Of a DNA stretch of 64,000 nucleotides, positions 10,101 to 23,114 are shown one piece after another (position 1 is the stretch's first letter; each line of letters begins with the position of its first letter). Position numbers and translations under genes: made by a program. Source of the DNA: Cladocopium goreaui (Eukaryota; Sar; Dinophyceae; Suessiales; Symbiodiniaceae). The notes under the pieces were generated by a model. It was given only the letters and a program-made list of their open reading frames with translations. It made no database searches and was not told where the DNA came from. Location: positions 1 through 64,000 of the forward strand of contig CAMXCT020001025.1 in assembly GCA_947184155.2 (NCBI GenBank), in the 5' to 3' direction.

Positions 10101-12047
10101 TTGATCAAGATCTATGATATTCATTTGATATTCTATGATACCATATCAATCCATATCACCATATCCATTTACCAACTAGTTTGGTGTCCAAACCAGGAGA
10201 TTCAAGGGATTTGACCCTATAATATCCATATGGAAATTACTGCCTTTTCATGACATATACGTCATCAATGATCCACTATAGATACTCTTACATACTATTA
10301 TTACATACTATCGTTTAGAGAATGACAACTATGTTATCGACAGTCCAGTGAAAATCACTCCATTTCAGAATGATTCATGATACTTGAGGGTTTTTTTGGC
10401 TACAATGAATGGAACAAAACATGTCCATGTCGCGCCTGAAAAGATGCGACAGGGAGTGGATCAAAGAAACAACGCTGAAGCACCGCCAGTGATTCTGCGT
10501 GTTTGGCTGAAAGATATGTTGAAAGTAGTGTTGGTGACAGCTTTCCCTATCTTTCCCTTGGTTTTTAGGATCACCATTCCCAAAATGTCGGGGATGTTAC
10601 CCAGTCGCCAGGTGCTTCTGCTGCGGCCTGCGGAGGGAGGCTGGGTGGATCAAATGCTTCGGGCTGCAGACAAGGTTGAACACCACTAATGTAAGGTGAG
10701 GTTCAGTCCCTTCAAGGTAGGAAGGTGTAGGACTATCTACTATATTCTACTATCATATAATATATAATAATTATATCTATTCTCCTGTATCACTCAGACC
10801 ATCTCCACCAGTGGATCAACAATTGATCAACGAAAAACAACAGGAAAACTCGGCCATGGAACACCTCAATCTGTGGCTCTGGGTGGAGGCTTTATGTTTG
10901 TGGTGGCGCCTTTGGTGCTCAGATGTTGAATTCGGTCGAGCGCTTCGACCCAAAGGCTGGAATTCCAATGGAGAACCTGGGATGGAAGAGTCGTCAAGCG
11001 CTACATTGGGGAAATGTGTGGAATATGCATGAATATGCGTTTATTTTGTACTATATAATATTAGTATTGAATTAATATAATATATCGATAATTAAATATG
11101 TTTCTTAATCATGGTTACTCTCCCAAATTATCTAAATGTCTTTAGGTACTGTGACACGTGTCAGGTGGCGAATGTATTGAACAGCCAGGTTGGAACTTGG
11201 GAAACGTTACCTCCAATGACGGCACGCCTGGGGCCCAGTCTTGGCAGCATTCCAGGCCTAAGCTGCCAGCGGATGTTTTCAAAACAATGATTTAGCTCTA
11301 TTATTTCAGATGATTTCAGATTCCTTTCACAACCCGAATGATTTTTTAACAGATCGTCCAATAAAGTTTAATAGCTTAATTAAGATGTCTTTCTTCAAAT
11401 TATAAGATAGATTTCCTGCGGAAACAACCTGATGCCTCCTCTTGCTGCCTCTGAATCTCTTGAAGGCCGCGCATACGTGGCTGCGGCAACCATCGCTGGC
11501 ACCATTCACGTCTTTGGCGGCAGTGATGGGGGCCAGGCTTGGACAGTTAGATCATGCATGATCCATTTGGGATTGTTTCAGCCATTGAAGAAAAACCTCT
11601 TAATTGGTGAGGATTTAATCATGAATTCTAGGGATTAGATGAGGTGTTAACTATCAAACATATGTGCTTATTGATAAATGATGGCTCAGGCTTATTTTGC
11701 AATGGGGGATTATGCTAACGCTTGGAGATTATGATCACCTAGAAAGATAACCCGTGATGAGCTACGTCTTCGTTTAAAGACTGGCGCACCTTAATACTAA
11801 GTACCTCTAAATACAAAAAACTCCTCCAGGTGGTGATTATTAGGGGGAGGACCCCGGTTTAGTATTAGGGGGAGAGGACTATATACATACCCCTCATATG
11901 TTCATTGTCTATTACTGTGTATATAAATGGAACCTGTTGCCTTCCACAGCCGGTCTGCGTTGCGGCACGCGGCCAGTGCTTGCTGTCCTCGGAACGTTTT
12001 GATCCGACGCTGAATACCTGGAGCCCCTTACCCGACATGAATGAGAG
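7177..12047 (+). CDS. Multi-exon kelch-repeat protein gene
   Basis: Exons, with phase checked across seven junctions: 7177-7225, 7685-7722, 9241-9327, 9660-9710, 9911 to about 9975, 10844-10955, 11189-11225, 11466-11536, 11977-12047. They spell consecutive kelch blades. Hallmarks are RLYICGGLDES, PLNSVEAF, NLWEVMPAMAERRGW, LLYVCGGRDEQ, SVERLNHF, RLYVCGG, SVERFDP, GTWETLPPM, AAATIAGTIHVFGGSDGG and SSERFDPTLNTW. This is the GG, aromatic and NxVE-FD periodicity of beta-propeller blades, so a protein-binding propeller is expected. Six of the seven checked introns start with GC (7226, 9328, 9711, 10956, 11226, 11537) and one with GT (7723). An exon completing the blade between about 9980 and 10840 is not clear; 10612-10677 (GASAAACGGRLGG) is a candidate but lacks the expected tyrosine step. 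The 5' and 3' ends of the gene were not found. Confidence 0.85.
7520..7625 (+). repeat. CAT/CAC microsatellite in a kelch intron
   Basis: Imperfect (CAT)n and (CAC)n run inside the GC-AG intron 7226-7684 of the kelch gene. Long poly-His or poly-Ser frames read here are artefacts of the repeat. Confidence 0.9.
9088..9193. mobile_element. Foldback element, CCCATAGGATCCATG family, copy 1
   Basis: The ends ACCCATAGGATCCATG and CATGGATCCTATGGGT are inverted repeats about 75 bases apart. The element lies in the kelch intron 7723-9240. A closely related sequence in opposite orientation occurs at 31003-31090. No coding capacity, so it would be a non-autonomous MITE-like element. Confidence 0.7.
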
Positions 12048-12249
12048 GCGGGTGGAGGGTGGTTGGGAAAACATGGGGGTAAGCCCAGAGCGTTGGAGCG
12101 TTGGAGCCTTGGATTAGTATATTGCTTGGATGATCTTCTCGGGTCTGGTCTTCTTTTACTTTCTTTGTTCAGGGCTTGGTGAATGTCCTGTCCTGTGGGA
12201 TTTTGAACATCACTTTGAAGTATTTGTTGGAGATTTCTTCTATCCCCAG

Positions 12250-12420
12250 TAACTATGGGTGATGTTCAATTCAAAGGTTTACATGGTTTACCACCCCCTG
12301 TTGTTGAAACACTTGAACCACCTCAAGCAGCAGTGACTCACGTTTCTCAAACGGTGAGTCGCCAGGAGATCTGGTGCGGCCTCGGTGGCCTTGATGATAT
12401 GAGGATCACCAGCCTGGCTG
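12250..12420 (+). CDS. Possible downstream kelch exon
   Basis: The plus-strand frame contains AAVTHVSQ followed by EIWCGLGGLDDMR, resembling a kelch blade, directly after the last confident kelch exon. A GTGAGT lies inside the stretch and no acceptor gives the required phase, so the boundaries are unknown. Confidence 0.35.
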
Positions 12421-13881
12421 GGTGCCCCTGCATTTCGCTAGCAATAGAGGGGCCGGTTTGGTATTCTATCTATCATCATTTACCTGTTGTTAAAGGGGTA
12501 AACAAACCCTTCTATTAATCAACCAACCAATGGGAAAAGGACATCTATGTTTGTCACATTCCCCATGCTCAAGAAAGAAAGAAAGAAAGAAGTGAAGCTG
12601 AATATGAAGCTTAGATTCTAGTCTCAGTTCCCAGTTATGTGTTGCCTGTTTAAATTCTTGGTCGGTCAAGAATTTCAGAGTGACATACCAGGTCAAAAGT
12701 CAAAAGTGTTGATTTCCAAAAAGGATAGTCGGATAGTCTATAGCTCAAATGACCAACAAATCTGTGTGTGTGCGCAGCAACATTTGGAGTTGTAGGGGTG
12801 TATATTCCCTTGACGTGTTTGATCTCCTTCAAGCAGCTGCTTTCAGAGCTGCAGGCCTTCCCGATTTCTCGACACTGAACGGTTTCACCGAAAGCAACGC
12901 GCCGCGCCGGGCGCTGAAGTTGTATCAATAGGAGACTCTCCACAGACATCAACAAGGAACCATCACCAAAAAAGGGAAGGTAATGTCCAGAACAGCTAAT
13001 AGATTTTGGTAGATTTTTGGTACCCAGGATATCCCAAGAAACTGGTCTATTATCCTAGACTTGTGGTGGATGGTAGTGGATGCTTGGAGGAATGCCAGTA
13101 GATGAAAGAAGATCATAGTGGCACAGTGGTTATTGACAGTGGATGACAGTATAGCATAGTATAGCAAATATGATAATTACTGTAATTAGTAAACATAGGA
13201 TAGTGGCAAAACCAGATAAATAAAACCTCTCCCTCTCCCCCCCTGTCAACAAGCTCCGCACGGTGAGCGCCTTAAAAATGGGCTGCCTTGGGGGCATTTG
13301 GGCCGAGAACTTAGTCATGTAATGTGGATGGATCAATACCTATCGAATGCATTCGAATGCCATGTTTGATGGGGATGATCACCTCAAAATACCGGCTTTT
13401 CGGGGCTTCATCAGAATACCATGCTTTTGACCCACAGTCATATTATGTATGTTAGCCTCAAAAATGGTAGAAATTCCCCCTCCCACATTTCTTGAAGGCC
13501 ACAGTTGTCTTGTCAAATGTCCAAGGAGGAATTCAAGGATGCTGCTAGATGCCTCCCATGTTTGAGGCAGACAATTTTGCGACACGTGAACATAGGATAC
13601 AAGATCCACATTCTTTGATCTACATCCACTATAGTCACTATATCTCAAGTATGTGTGGTCGCGTATGTCTTTTTTTGACATGACTTCGGGTTTGGGATAC
13701 GTGAAACGTCAGGAACCACAGATGTTGGTCCTTTTGCCGATGATTCAGATTTGGGGTATCACTGGCATATGATCCCTTCAAAAAATGGGGAAGAAATTGA
13801 CCCATGCTTGGCTGATTCTTTTTCTGGGTATGTTTTTTTTGTGATGTTCTATCTTGAAGGATTTTCAATGATTTTTCGCAG

Positions 13882-16800
13882 AGATTTCACAACGGAGCCC
13901 CCAAGAGTTCTCCTACCTCGGCCCCGTCGAGCTCAACTGGCCCTGAGCGCACACCGCAACGCGAAACCCGCGCCGCGCCGCCAGGAAGGGGAAGGCTTTG
14001 GGACAGTAGATGGCAAGTCTGGAACAATGTTTCAATGGACAATGATTGGACAATATCTCTCAAAGATTGGAAAATATCTCTCAAAGATTGGAAACTGTGA
14101 AAAGGATTAGACACTCAAAGATCATTTATGGAAACTGATGAGGCTCAAATTCTTGAAACATATATATATATATACAATATATATAAACGCTGTTCTCGAA
14201 ATTCACACCGTTCGAAACATATACACCTTTCTAATCCTTTCTAAACATATACACTCTGAACACAGACACACTTTTTACATCTTTTGACAATCTGAAATAG
14301 AATCCAATAATGAAGATGAAACCAACCAAACAAGGAGGATGTTGTAAAGAGTTTGAATAGTGGTTGATCCCTGGTTTAAAGGCTGTGGAAGTGAGTGACC
14401 CAGCGATTCCAGTGACAACCGTTTCGGTTCATGTTTCCAAGTCCTTGAACCGTTTCAGATAGCTACATCACATAATCCACAACAAATACTACGCATTTAC
14501 ACATTTGATGTGCTTTGCAGTATAGTCACATGTACATGCCAGAATGATAGATGATATAGATTCTGAATCATATTTGTATTATGCTGACATCTCACATCTC
14601 TAACTACCTATCTATACAATCTACCTATATCTTAGTCCTTATGTTTACCTATCAAATCCATCCAAGATCCATCGATCTAAGATCCATCCAATCCCTGTAG
14701 CAATTTTCTGTTTATGTTTACATCCTCTGCGGACTCCTCTCTGCAAAAAATAAATGTCCCAAAATGGCTACATTAATTGGCCCATTTGTCTAGGTGTTGT
14801 TTCATGTGAGATTCATCCAATTTCATAAACCATCCCCAAGTCATCACCATTTTTAATGGGGGTTGGATTTCATTTCAACCATCCCCAGTCATAGATCCGA
14901 TTTCTGGCAGCCGGGTTGCCCACATTACTATTGCTGATCGAATATGATAGGGGGTTGTGTACCTTCAAATAAACCTATCGGGGACTATGAGAAGCCATAT
15001 CATCATCGGGATACACAACCATGAAAATAGGTTAATAATATGCATTTCAAAATGGGATAGTGCATTATCATAGGGATTATTATTAATTCGCCTTCCAGGA
15101 TGGATTTGGCCTTTGCCGTGGGCAACGCTGGAGCGTCGACCGACCTGGGCCTCGCCCGGACGTTGACGGGACGCGGGGAAGCTAAGTCCCCTTGGGTGCT
15201 GGTTTGTTACTGGTTTATAGTACAGTAACCCCCAACCAAAAGGGATGGACAAGTTAAATCCTACAGAATCCTACGCTTCATAGATTGGTGGTACTGGAAA
15301 ATGAGTTGTTATCTCTGTTGGGTGTTAATTACTATGTAATAATGTAATACAATATATATATGATTATATATGTATTTATTGATGATTTACCATTATGATT
15401 TAGCCGCTTTAATCGTTCTGGAAAATGTTTATAAGTAATTATCAGTGTATATATATAATTTTATATATCGGTTTACTTGCAATATACCATTGTTTATCAC
15501 CTTAGTGACAAGTTGATAACTATTTTTTTAAAAAAAAACATAAACTATAAGCCCAATGAGAATGCCCAAGATAATCATACAGGTTTGCCAGTATAATTAT
15601 AATGTATTACTATTTTTTGGACCCCCCAATTCATCAATCTGGGGTTGACATTGTTGGGACCTATATTTCGTAAGTTGGGACCGGGATTTACCACTAATTA
15701 AAATGCTGCTTAAACATGTTGGCAAAGCCCACATATTGGATTATAAGTTGAACCACGTGGATGTTCATCAGCAAAAATTGTGTGCAAAGCCAACGAAAAT
15801 GAGGGGGTATGGGTCAAACCAAAAACCACGCTTTGCTTTTGGAGAAAATCGTCGCAACTTTTGCCAGGAAATGACGGGATGTACAGCAATGCAAGGTACC
15901 CCCTACCAAGACAGTTTCCCCAACTTTGGAACACATTGATTCATTGATGCATCCAACTGCATCCGAGTGTCATGGTTTCAAGGTTTCAACAAGGATATGT
16001 TTGACAAGTTCCGAAGTTCTTTCCATGATGTGTCGATTCCTGGAGTTTGCTGTAAATCAACAATATATTACATTGTATGACAATTTGTTGATCTCTACAG
16101 GAGACAAGTAAACGACGCTAACACTTGTGTCCATGCTTGGGTTTTCCATATCGTTTCATGGGATGTGGTATACCTTCGTCAATCCCGCAGCGCGATCCAG
16201 GCAACAATGGGCTTCAGCGCAACTTGCGCTTAAAGGTCCCTAGTCGATCACTTCCAGGCACAGACCAGGTGGCTTGAAAAACTCTTCTCCCATGGTTCAC
16301 AACGTTTTTGGAACCGAGGAATGCTTTTTTGGGTGAAAAAGGGTCACTGTAATCATCACAATTGAATCATAATAATGCCTGCTCCCAACCTTCCCACGGT
16401 GAAATATAACGTTTCGCACAGGCACTGCCTCGTCAAGCTCCGAATCTCAGCATTCTGGAAAAGGCGGAAGCGAAAAGTGGATGCCGAGAATGGATAGTCA
16501 ACCACAATGATGGCCCGAAATACCAGTGAAAAGTCAGTTATAAGTCACCATTTAATTATGTATAGGAAATGATATGTTTTTCTATGGAATGATAAGCCCA
16601 TTTATAAGCATGTAAACTGCCAATATTCACTTTGTTTGTTAAAGGACTTACTTTGACTGTTTGGATCTCTTTGGCAAACTAGGCAGCAAACGACCATAGT
16701 AGATCATAATAATGCAACATCGCCCAGTTGTTTGATGCTCACCCACTGAAATCACTGCTTTTCCATCTGTACTTTGACCTTTCAGTGTTGCTGAAATCCC

Positions 16801-16926
16801 TTGACGGTAGGGAGTGCTAGCCTGGCTGCAGGAAAAGCGTTGGCTGGCTTTGCAGCTGCTGCGGTGGCTGTAGCACTTCGGCTGATTCTTTGGATATTAC
16901 ATGGAGGGCATGCGGTGAAATGTTAA
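13882..16926 (+). CDS. Unrecognised gene with C-terminal membrane segment
   Basis: Plus-strand exons that look coding: 13882 to about 14006 (Ser/Pro-rich, NGAPKSSPTSAPSSSTG), about 15102-15183 (MDLAFAVGNAGASTDLGLAR), 16191-16235 (RDPGNNGLQRNLRLK, phase 0 at both ends), 16422 to about 16492 (ALPRQAPNLSILEKAEAK) and 16811-16926. The exons at 16191 and 16422 join in phase across AAAG|GTCCC and CACAG|GC. The last exon reads LAAGKALAGFAAAAVAVALR, followed by a hydrophobic run and then HGGHAVKC and a TAA at 16924-16926, giving a tail-anchored single-pass membrane protein. I do not recognise the family. Whether 13882 and 15102 belong to the same gene is uncertain. Confidence 0.5.
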
Positions 16927-17940
16927 TTCAATGTTTCAACACGAGTTTTAGCCAGATTACGTTTCATTCAAATTGTTGTTTCTGGTTTCAGATAACGTTG
17001 ACCTCTGATTAATAACCCACCCACCCCACTGCGTGAAGTTAGGATTACCACTACATTATCGAATGCATGATTGGAACATTTTGGAACTTTGATTATTTTA
17101 TTTAGTAAAGCCCTCCCTCTCCCCTACCTCCCCCCACTTGTTAACAAGGTGAACACATTCTATAGGGTTGAACCCTGTTTTGTTTTTTCTTCCGCATCCA
17201 AAGTGTCAGGCAGCTCTCATTAGATAATTAGTAACTTTATTTAATCATAGATCAACATCACTTGCTATTATTTTCCACCAGGGTACAGACGTGCACCAAT
17301 CCCAGACTTAGGTTTTAATCAAGACTTGCAGCCACCCCCCCCCCCATGTTCAAGAATGAGAACCATATGCTCTTCAGTACAGTTTTCCCCCAAGAATGAA
17401 TCAGTGGCTTGTGGTGTATTCATCCCATTGCTGAAATCCCCAGCATTGCTGGTGAAAACATCATGGTCGGTCGACCATTCTTTCCAGTGAGGTTTTCCCA
17501 AGAATCAATCCATGGAAAAGCATTGTGTTGTGAGGTGTTACATGGTAGAAATTCCATGGCTGAATAAGCTTAGATTGCCTGAAATATGCTTACTTCAATC
17601 CAATAAAACACAGTTGTGGTTCTATAATTTTATAAATTATGATTTTATTACATACAAAAGATGCGCCAATAAATCTAATGCATTTTTTTTATGATGTATA
17701 TGATATTGACAATTGTATTGTGATATATCGTGATAATCAATGGATCTCTAAGACAATGGTGGTTTCTTAAAATGTTGGATCCCCAAAGCTTTCCAATACT
17801 AAAATGGTGAAAAATCTTGGATGATTTGGGGGTACCTCCATTTCAGGAAACCTGCATAGAATTGTAATATATTCTAATAGTTTCTGAATTATCTATGTAC
17901 AAATATGTATATATAATTTGATTTACCCACTGGGGATCCC

Positions 17941-18015
17941 TAACATAGATGTGGAAAACCCATGGTTTTCCTATGAACACACTCTACAAATGGTTGATTT
18001 TCCACATCTATGTTA
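17941..18015. mobile_element. Short foldback element (TAACATAGATGTGGAAAA ends)
   Basis: TAACATAGATGTGGAAAA at the left and its reverse complement at the right enclose about 40 bases. It resembles the inner part of the TACCCTCTGG family but lacks those ends. Confidence 0.6.
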
Positions 18016-18171
18016 CTTTACGATAGGCTATATGATAAAAAAATAAACGTGTTATTAGAAAATAGATTGTATATAAGTTATATATATATATATACTATAT
18101 ATTATATGGTGTATCTATATTTTATTACTATCTATCGATTGGGGTTTGTCCCTTGCTGGGTCCCAGGCGGC

Positions 18172-18252
18172 CCGTGGCCTCCGACGCCTCCGACGGATCC
18201 GGCGCCGGCAGGCGGCAGGGCCTCAGGCGCTTCACCTGGCTCCGGCTGCATG
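18172..18252. other. GC-rich island, possible exon
   Basis: An abrupt GC-rich block in AT-rich surroundings, preceded by GGGTCCCAG on the plus strand. All three plus frames and at least one minus frame (EPGEAPEALPPAGAGSVGG) are open and Pro/Gly/Ala-rich. Strand and product cannot be decided. Confidence 0.3.
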
Positions 18253-18283
18253 AGGGTCATTATTGGTAAATAATAGCGGTCAT

Positions 18284-18392
18284 TACCCTCTGGTTATGTC
18301 AAAATAGCTATTGAAAATGATCATAGAAATAGTGGATTTTCCCATTAATAGCATGGTGATTTTCAATAGCTATGTTAGTTTACCAGAGGGTA
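18284..18392. mobile_element. TACCCTCTGG foldback element, copy 1
   Basis: Begins TACCCTCTGGTTATG, ends CCAGAGGGTA, and the inner arms (ATAGCTATTGAAAATG and its complement) are also inverted. About 109 bases with no coding capacity. Confidence 0.8.
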
Positions 18393-18492
18393 TCACTAAT
18401 GATCATTAATGGTATGGTATGGCAATTAATAGTGGACATGATCATTTGTGATTAATGATGGAATGATGAATGGTGATTAGTGGAATGATCAA

Positions 18493-18610
18493 TACCCTCT
18501 GGTAAACTAACATGATTGTGGAAAATCACTATTTTCAACAGGTAAATCAACTAATTATAACTTATTATAACTGGCCATTTTCAGTAGCTATGTTAGTTTA
18601 CCAGAGGGTA
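18493..18610. mobile_element. TACCCTCTGG foldback element, copy 2
   Basis: Begins TACCCTCTGGTAAACTAACA and ends TTAGTTTACCAGAGGGTA. It lies 100 bases from copy 1, in a cluster of related fragments between 18.28 and 18.81 kb. Confidence 0.8.
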
Positions 18611-18706
18611 CCATCATTTTTGATGGGTAAATCAACTATAGCTATTATGTAGTAATTATAAACTATAGCTATGAAATAACCCCCTATTTTTTAATGGACT
18701 AGAATG

Positions 18707-18812
18707 TATAAACTAACATAGCTATGGAAAATCCACATTTTTGATGGGAAAATCAACGAACTAAATGGGCCATGTTCAATAGCTATGTCAAATTGCCAGT
18801 TGCCAGAGGGTA
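18707..18812. mobile_element. TACCCTCTGG foldback element, truncated copy 3
   Basis: Lacks the first TACCCTCTGG bases, starts inside the arm (AAACTAACATAGCTATGG) and ends GCCAGAGGGTA. Confidence 0.65.
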
Positions 18813-19133
18813 GTCCATGATATCCCATTATATTTCCATTATATCCCATTTGATATTATGATTGATATTTCCCGATATAGTCCATTACCATCGAGTCATT
18901 GTTCATGGTTAATGGCTGTTTAATGGATGCTTAAGCTATTTAATGGCTAGTTTATGGATGGTTCATGGATATTTAATGGACGTTACCAATGGATACACAA
19001 GCGGGAATTCATCCACCAGTCATTGTTCATTCCATGATTCGTCCATTTTTCTAGTGTGTCTGTATTCACAGCCACAATCTAGTTGATTAGTTTTATCATC
19101 CATCCTATTCCATTATAGTCCATTCATATTTTA

Positions 19134-19210
19134 TACCCTCCAGTAATTTAACATAACTATGGAAAATCACCATGTTTAATGGGAAAGCTCACTATAAATG
19201 GCCATTCATA
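19134..19210. mobile_element. TACCCTCTGG foldback element, half copy
   Basis: Left arm only: TACCCTCCAGTAATTTAACA followed by CTATGGAAAATCACCATG. The right arm is not seen. Confidence 0.55.
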
Positions 19211-19905
19211 TTTTATATTTGGTGATTTCTTTAGAGTGGAGGATTCCCAAGTCACCATGGCTGTTGAAAAATACTAAAATTGGACCTATAATTTGGATGA
19301 TTTGGGGTACCTACCTCTCCAATTTAGGACACTTCCATGTATTTAGAATATATGTAGATCTATATATATATATAGATGTATGAGGTATAGGTCTGAAAAA
19401 AATCTTTCACTTGGAAGAATCTAGATTTTAGAAAGTAAGAATTCTGTTGTGACTGGTTCTGGAGGTTTTACCTTCACTTTTGTGGTGTTCATTTGCAAGA
19501 ATGGGTCGTGGCTCACCATGGAGAATGCGTCATTAAAGGAATACAGCTTGCATCGAAAGGATTGGCCCTTTGAATGAAAATCAGTGCCAGGCTAAAAGAT
19601 TTTGGGGAAGTATTGTCAGATGTGGGGTGAAGGCCACTAATCTCCGCCAAAAATATCACTAAGATAACTTAGAATAATATCAGAGTTTATAAATCTAGTG
19701 ATATTTTTAATCCCTAAATATTATCCTTAGTGACAATTGATATTATCCCTAGTGATGAATGGATATCCACTAAATATCCATTGAACATATCTGCAGACCA
19801 TCGACATCGCAGGTGAGCACCAAGTTGAGCCCCGAATCCTTGGGTCGCTGGGCGATTGCGAAGTTGGAGGCAACACTTTCAACAAGACACTTGTAGGGAT
19901 TTAAC

Positions 19906-20110
19906 CAGAAAATGTGGGATTCTAATGGGATTTAATCATGAATCACAGGATGTTCATGGGATTTAATCATGAATCACAGGATTCTAATGGGATTGAACCA
20001 TAAATTATAGGAATTTAATGGGATTTAACCATCAAAGGGTGGTTTTAGTTGGATTTAACCATCAAAGTGGGATTTTAGTGGGATTTAATCATCAATTATA
20101 GGGGCTCAAC
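19906..20110. repeat. Degenerate GGGATTTAAC/T tandem repeat
   Basis: Repeated GGGATTTAA(T/C)CAT with AATCACAGG spacers, units of about 28-36 bases. A similar but shorter run of GGGATTTAGT occurs at 61194-61265. Confidence 0.75.
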
Positions 20111-20432
20111 CATCAAACATATGGGGATAACATTGATAAATGATGATTAGTTGATGGTTGTTTGGCGGTTATTACCCAATAGATATCAATAGATTGTTCA
20201 AACAATCATAATGGGGATCGCAATCAGCCACACTTTGGTAAGGATTTCCCAACAAGTTTTGCACACTGCTCAATTAAGGTGGACGTGCGAGTTGCAATTT
20301 GATCTAGTTGGATCTAGTTGGATTAAAACACAAGTAGTTTCTGTTGCTGATGTCAAATTCTGTTGGTCTGCTGATCTACAAGTTCTAATACCAACTATGA
20401 TAACTATGTAAGAAAAGGTTTTTGTTGTCCAG

Positions 20433-23114
20433 CGCACATCCAACTTGGTGTCGACAACCTTACAGAGCTCGGGCAAGCAGGACTAGAGCCATAATACACA
20501 TGTATGTAATATTATATATTATGTATTATTATATTATTATTTATAATATATATATAATCATATATTTCTAATCACATATATGTAATCATATATATACATA
20601 TAATCTCATATATATATAATGATATATATATATATATATATATATATCATATAAATATAATCATATATATATATAATCATATATATATATATAATCACAT
20701 ATATATATAATCATATATATATAATCATATATATATAATCATATATATATAATCATATATATATATAATCATATAAATATAATCATATCATATATATATA
20801 ATCACATATATATATATAATCATATCACATATATATATAATCATATATATATAATGTATAATCATATATATATATATCATATATATATAATCATATATAT
20901 ATAATCATATATATATATAATCATATATATATAATCATATATATATAATCATATATATATAATCACATCATATATATATATCATATTCAAAATACATACA
21001 TGTATACATATATAATGTGTGTTAGTTTGGTTCAAAATTTGGTACCATGGTACCCTTTGCGAAGCCGGATGGAACACCGAGCTCAGGTTGGAAAGTGGAC
21101 GACGATGCTGTATTGAAGCAACGGCTGGAGTTTGGGACTCAACTTTTGATTCATAGATGGACCTTTCTTGCTGCATTCCCAGAATTGGTATCGGTAATCC
21201 CATGTAATCTCCATATAAAAAACTCTGGTAATCCCATGGGTTTCTGACGATTTTCCCTTGAAACCAACGACTCACCAGGTTGGCTTTGGAGCGCGGAGGC
21301 TTGAGCGGTACTGCTCTGAAGCAAAACAGGTGGGAACCGGATCGATCTCAGGGGACGGAGGGGACGGGTCGATCCTACCGGCTGCACCATTTCCAGATCC
21401 CACCAGTTAAGAATTGCTAGTGCTGTAATCCCATCTCATTGGTAGCTAAACTTAGGTAGCTAAGGAGTGTTTATCAGATCTATCAGATCAATCTTTCTAG
21501 TTCTGTTGCTCATAACTGTAGAGTTACTCCTGTGAACAATTTTTGTCACAGTAAGATCTCATGATCTACCTCTCTTTCGGCGTGAGATGATCCAGATTGG
21601 CCTGTGCTCAGACAGTTTCCCTGGAGATGCTTGTGGAGATGTGGTGAGAGTAGAATTATGACCCCCAGAAAATCCAGAAATGATTTAAATGGACTGTCCA
21701 CATAATTCCCATATTGTTTGCTGGTTAAAACATGTTAAAACCCCTATTGATAAATTATAGTTATTTATTTTAACTATATAAGTAGACTGTTTCTTACTAT
21801 GGAAAAATGGATTCCTATTGGATTTTCTACAGGATTTCGACAATGGACTTCTTGCTGCAGCCGCAGTTTCCAACGGTAGCACACATCAGTGGTTCAGGCA
21901 ATGGCCGAGCAAAGCAGAAGTGCTCCAGGCGATTCCTAAGGACACGGGGATGAGTAGGGTGAGTGAAGCTTACCCTCTGCGAATTTCCAGAATCTGCTTG
22001 GGAAAATGGCCCATTTACATCCATTTACTGTAGATGATTTACCCATTCGAAGTGAATTCGATCTTGAGCTGCAGCTCAATGACCAGCAGGGGATGGGGAC
22101 TCAAACTGGAAATGATTTTCACAGGGGATTCCACAGGGTTTGACCCATCACCGTGTTTCATCTAATGTTGAGCTATATTATACATGAGCGAACATGCTAA
22201 CCAGCCAGAAGGCGTTTTGGCCCTTTAGGGCATCTATTAAATACGTGCGCAGACAATCTAATAAGATATGTTTAGGGCAGGTTTAGGGTATTGAAGATTG
22301 GACATCGATGACCCATGCGAGAATGAGGTGAGGATTGGGGAGTCCTGATGCGAAGTTCAGCCACGAAATTCCCATGGCTCTGTGAATGTACATCGACCAG
22401 TTGTTGATTAGCTCCTTGACAGAAGATTAATTATATACCCTCTGGTTATTTAACATAGCCATGGGAAATGGCCATTTATAGATGGTTTACCGTTCTTAAA
22501 AATGGGTGGATTTTCCATGGCTATGTTAGTCATAACCAGATGGTATTGCCAAATGCTACCTCCCCATGGCCCCACGGTCCATCGTCGTACATCAACTATC
22601 GTTTTCTGGATTCTTGCATCAATGTCAATGTTCAAAGAGGCTCGCCATGGCTCACTTGTCGGTGCCAAGTGGTTAGCCTTGCCATGCCAGGCAAAACACT
22701 CAGAATCCAATCTGGTTAGTGACAAATCCCCCATAGATGATCTTCCCATTTCAGCACTGTATCAGGGATTTTGCAGCCATGTTTGGGGACACCGGAGGGT
22801 ATGTTTCTTACCGGCATTCAGTCGACAAAAAAGATTGCTTTGAATCATGATCCATCACTTATTCGGCAATTCTTGCACCAATCAACCACCAATCAACCAC
22901 CAATCAACCATCAATTAACCGTCAATTAACCATCAATTAGCCACCAATCAACCACCGATTAACCACCGATTAACCAATCATATTCACGATGATCCCAAGT
23001 GACCCACCAAACTGTCAGTGGATCCCAGGACTGCCTGGTGAAGCAGCACGGATCCCCGTTGCGGCACGGGTTTTCCTCCAAGCGGTGAAGAAAAAAATGT
23101 GCAACCTGCATTGA
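20433..23114 (+). CDS. Unrecognised multi-exon gene
   Basis: Plus-strand exons: 20433-20480 (RTSNLVSTTLQSSGKQ, tentative), 21279-21329 (VGFGARRLERYCSEAKQ), 21596-21643 (IGLCSDSFPGDACGDV), 21833-21958 (begins DFDNGLLAAAAVSNGS, ends PKDTGMSR), 22755-22798 (HCIRDFAAMFGDTG) and 23019-23114, which ends EAARIPVAARVFLQAVKK and a TGA at 23112-23114. The exons at 21279, 21596 and 21833 are all phase 0 with AG acceptors and GT donors (AGG|GTGAGT at 21959), so their linkage is strong. The last two are plausible but their phase was not resolved. No catalytic motif or known domain is recognisable. An open frame at 22575-22690 may hide another exon. Confidence 0.55.
20490..21010. repeat. ATATAATCAT-type AT-rich satellite
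   Basis: About 500 bases of (AT)n interrupted by regular AATCATAT units, essentially without G. It separates two candidate exons of the gene at 20433-23114. Confidence 0.9.
22436..22545. mobile_element. TACCCTCTGG foldback element, copy 5
   Basis: TACCCTCTGGTTATTTAACA at the left and CCAGATGGTA at the right, with inner arms around CCATGGGAAAT and ATTTTCCATGG. It lies inside the gene at 20433-23114, between exons. Confidence 0.75.
22876..22979. repeat. AATCAACCACC decamer tandem
   Basis: About ten imperfect copies of a 10-11 base unit (AATCAACCAC, AATTAACCAT), all purine/pyrimidine-similar. Intronic. Confidence 0.8.

Noticed and set aside
10925-11010. Apparent frameshift inside the kelch exon at 10844
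   Set aside because: Reading past 10955 seemed to require a frame change, but ending the exon at CCCAAAG with a GC donor and resuming at 11189 restores the blade in phase.
19906-20110. CRISPR-like direct repeats
   Set aside because: Repeats are degenerate, spacers are not of constant length, and the DNA is from an intron-rich eukaryote.
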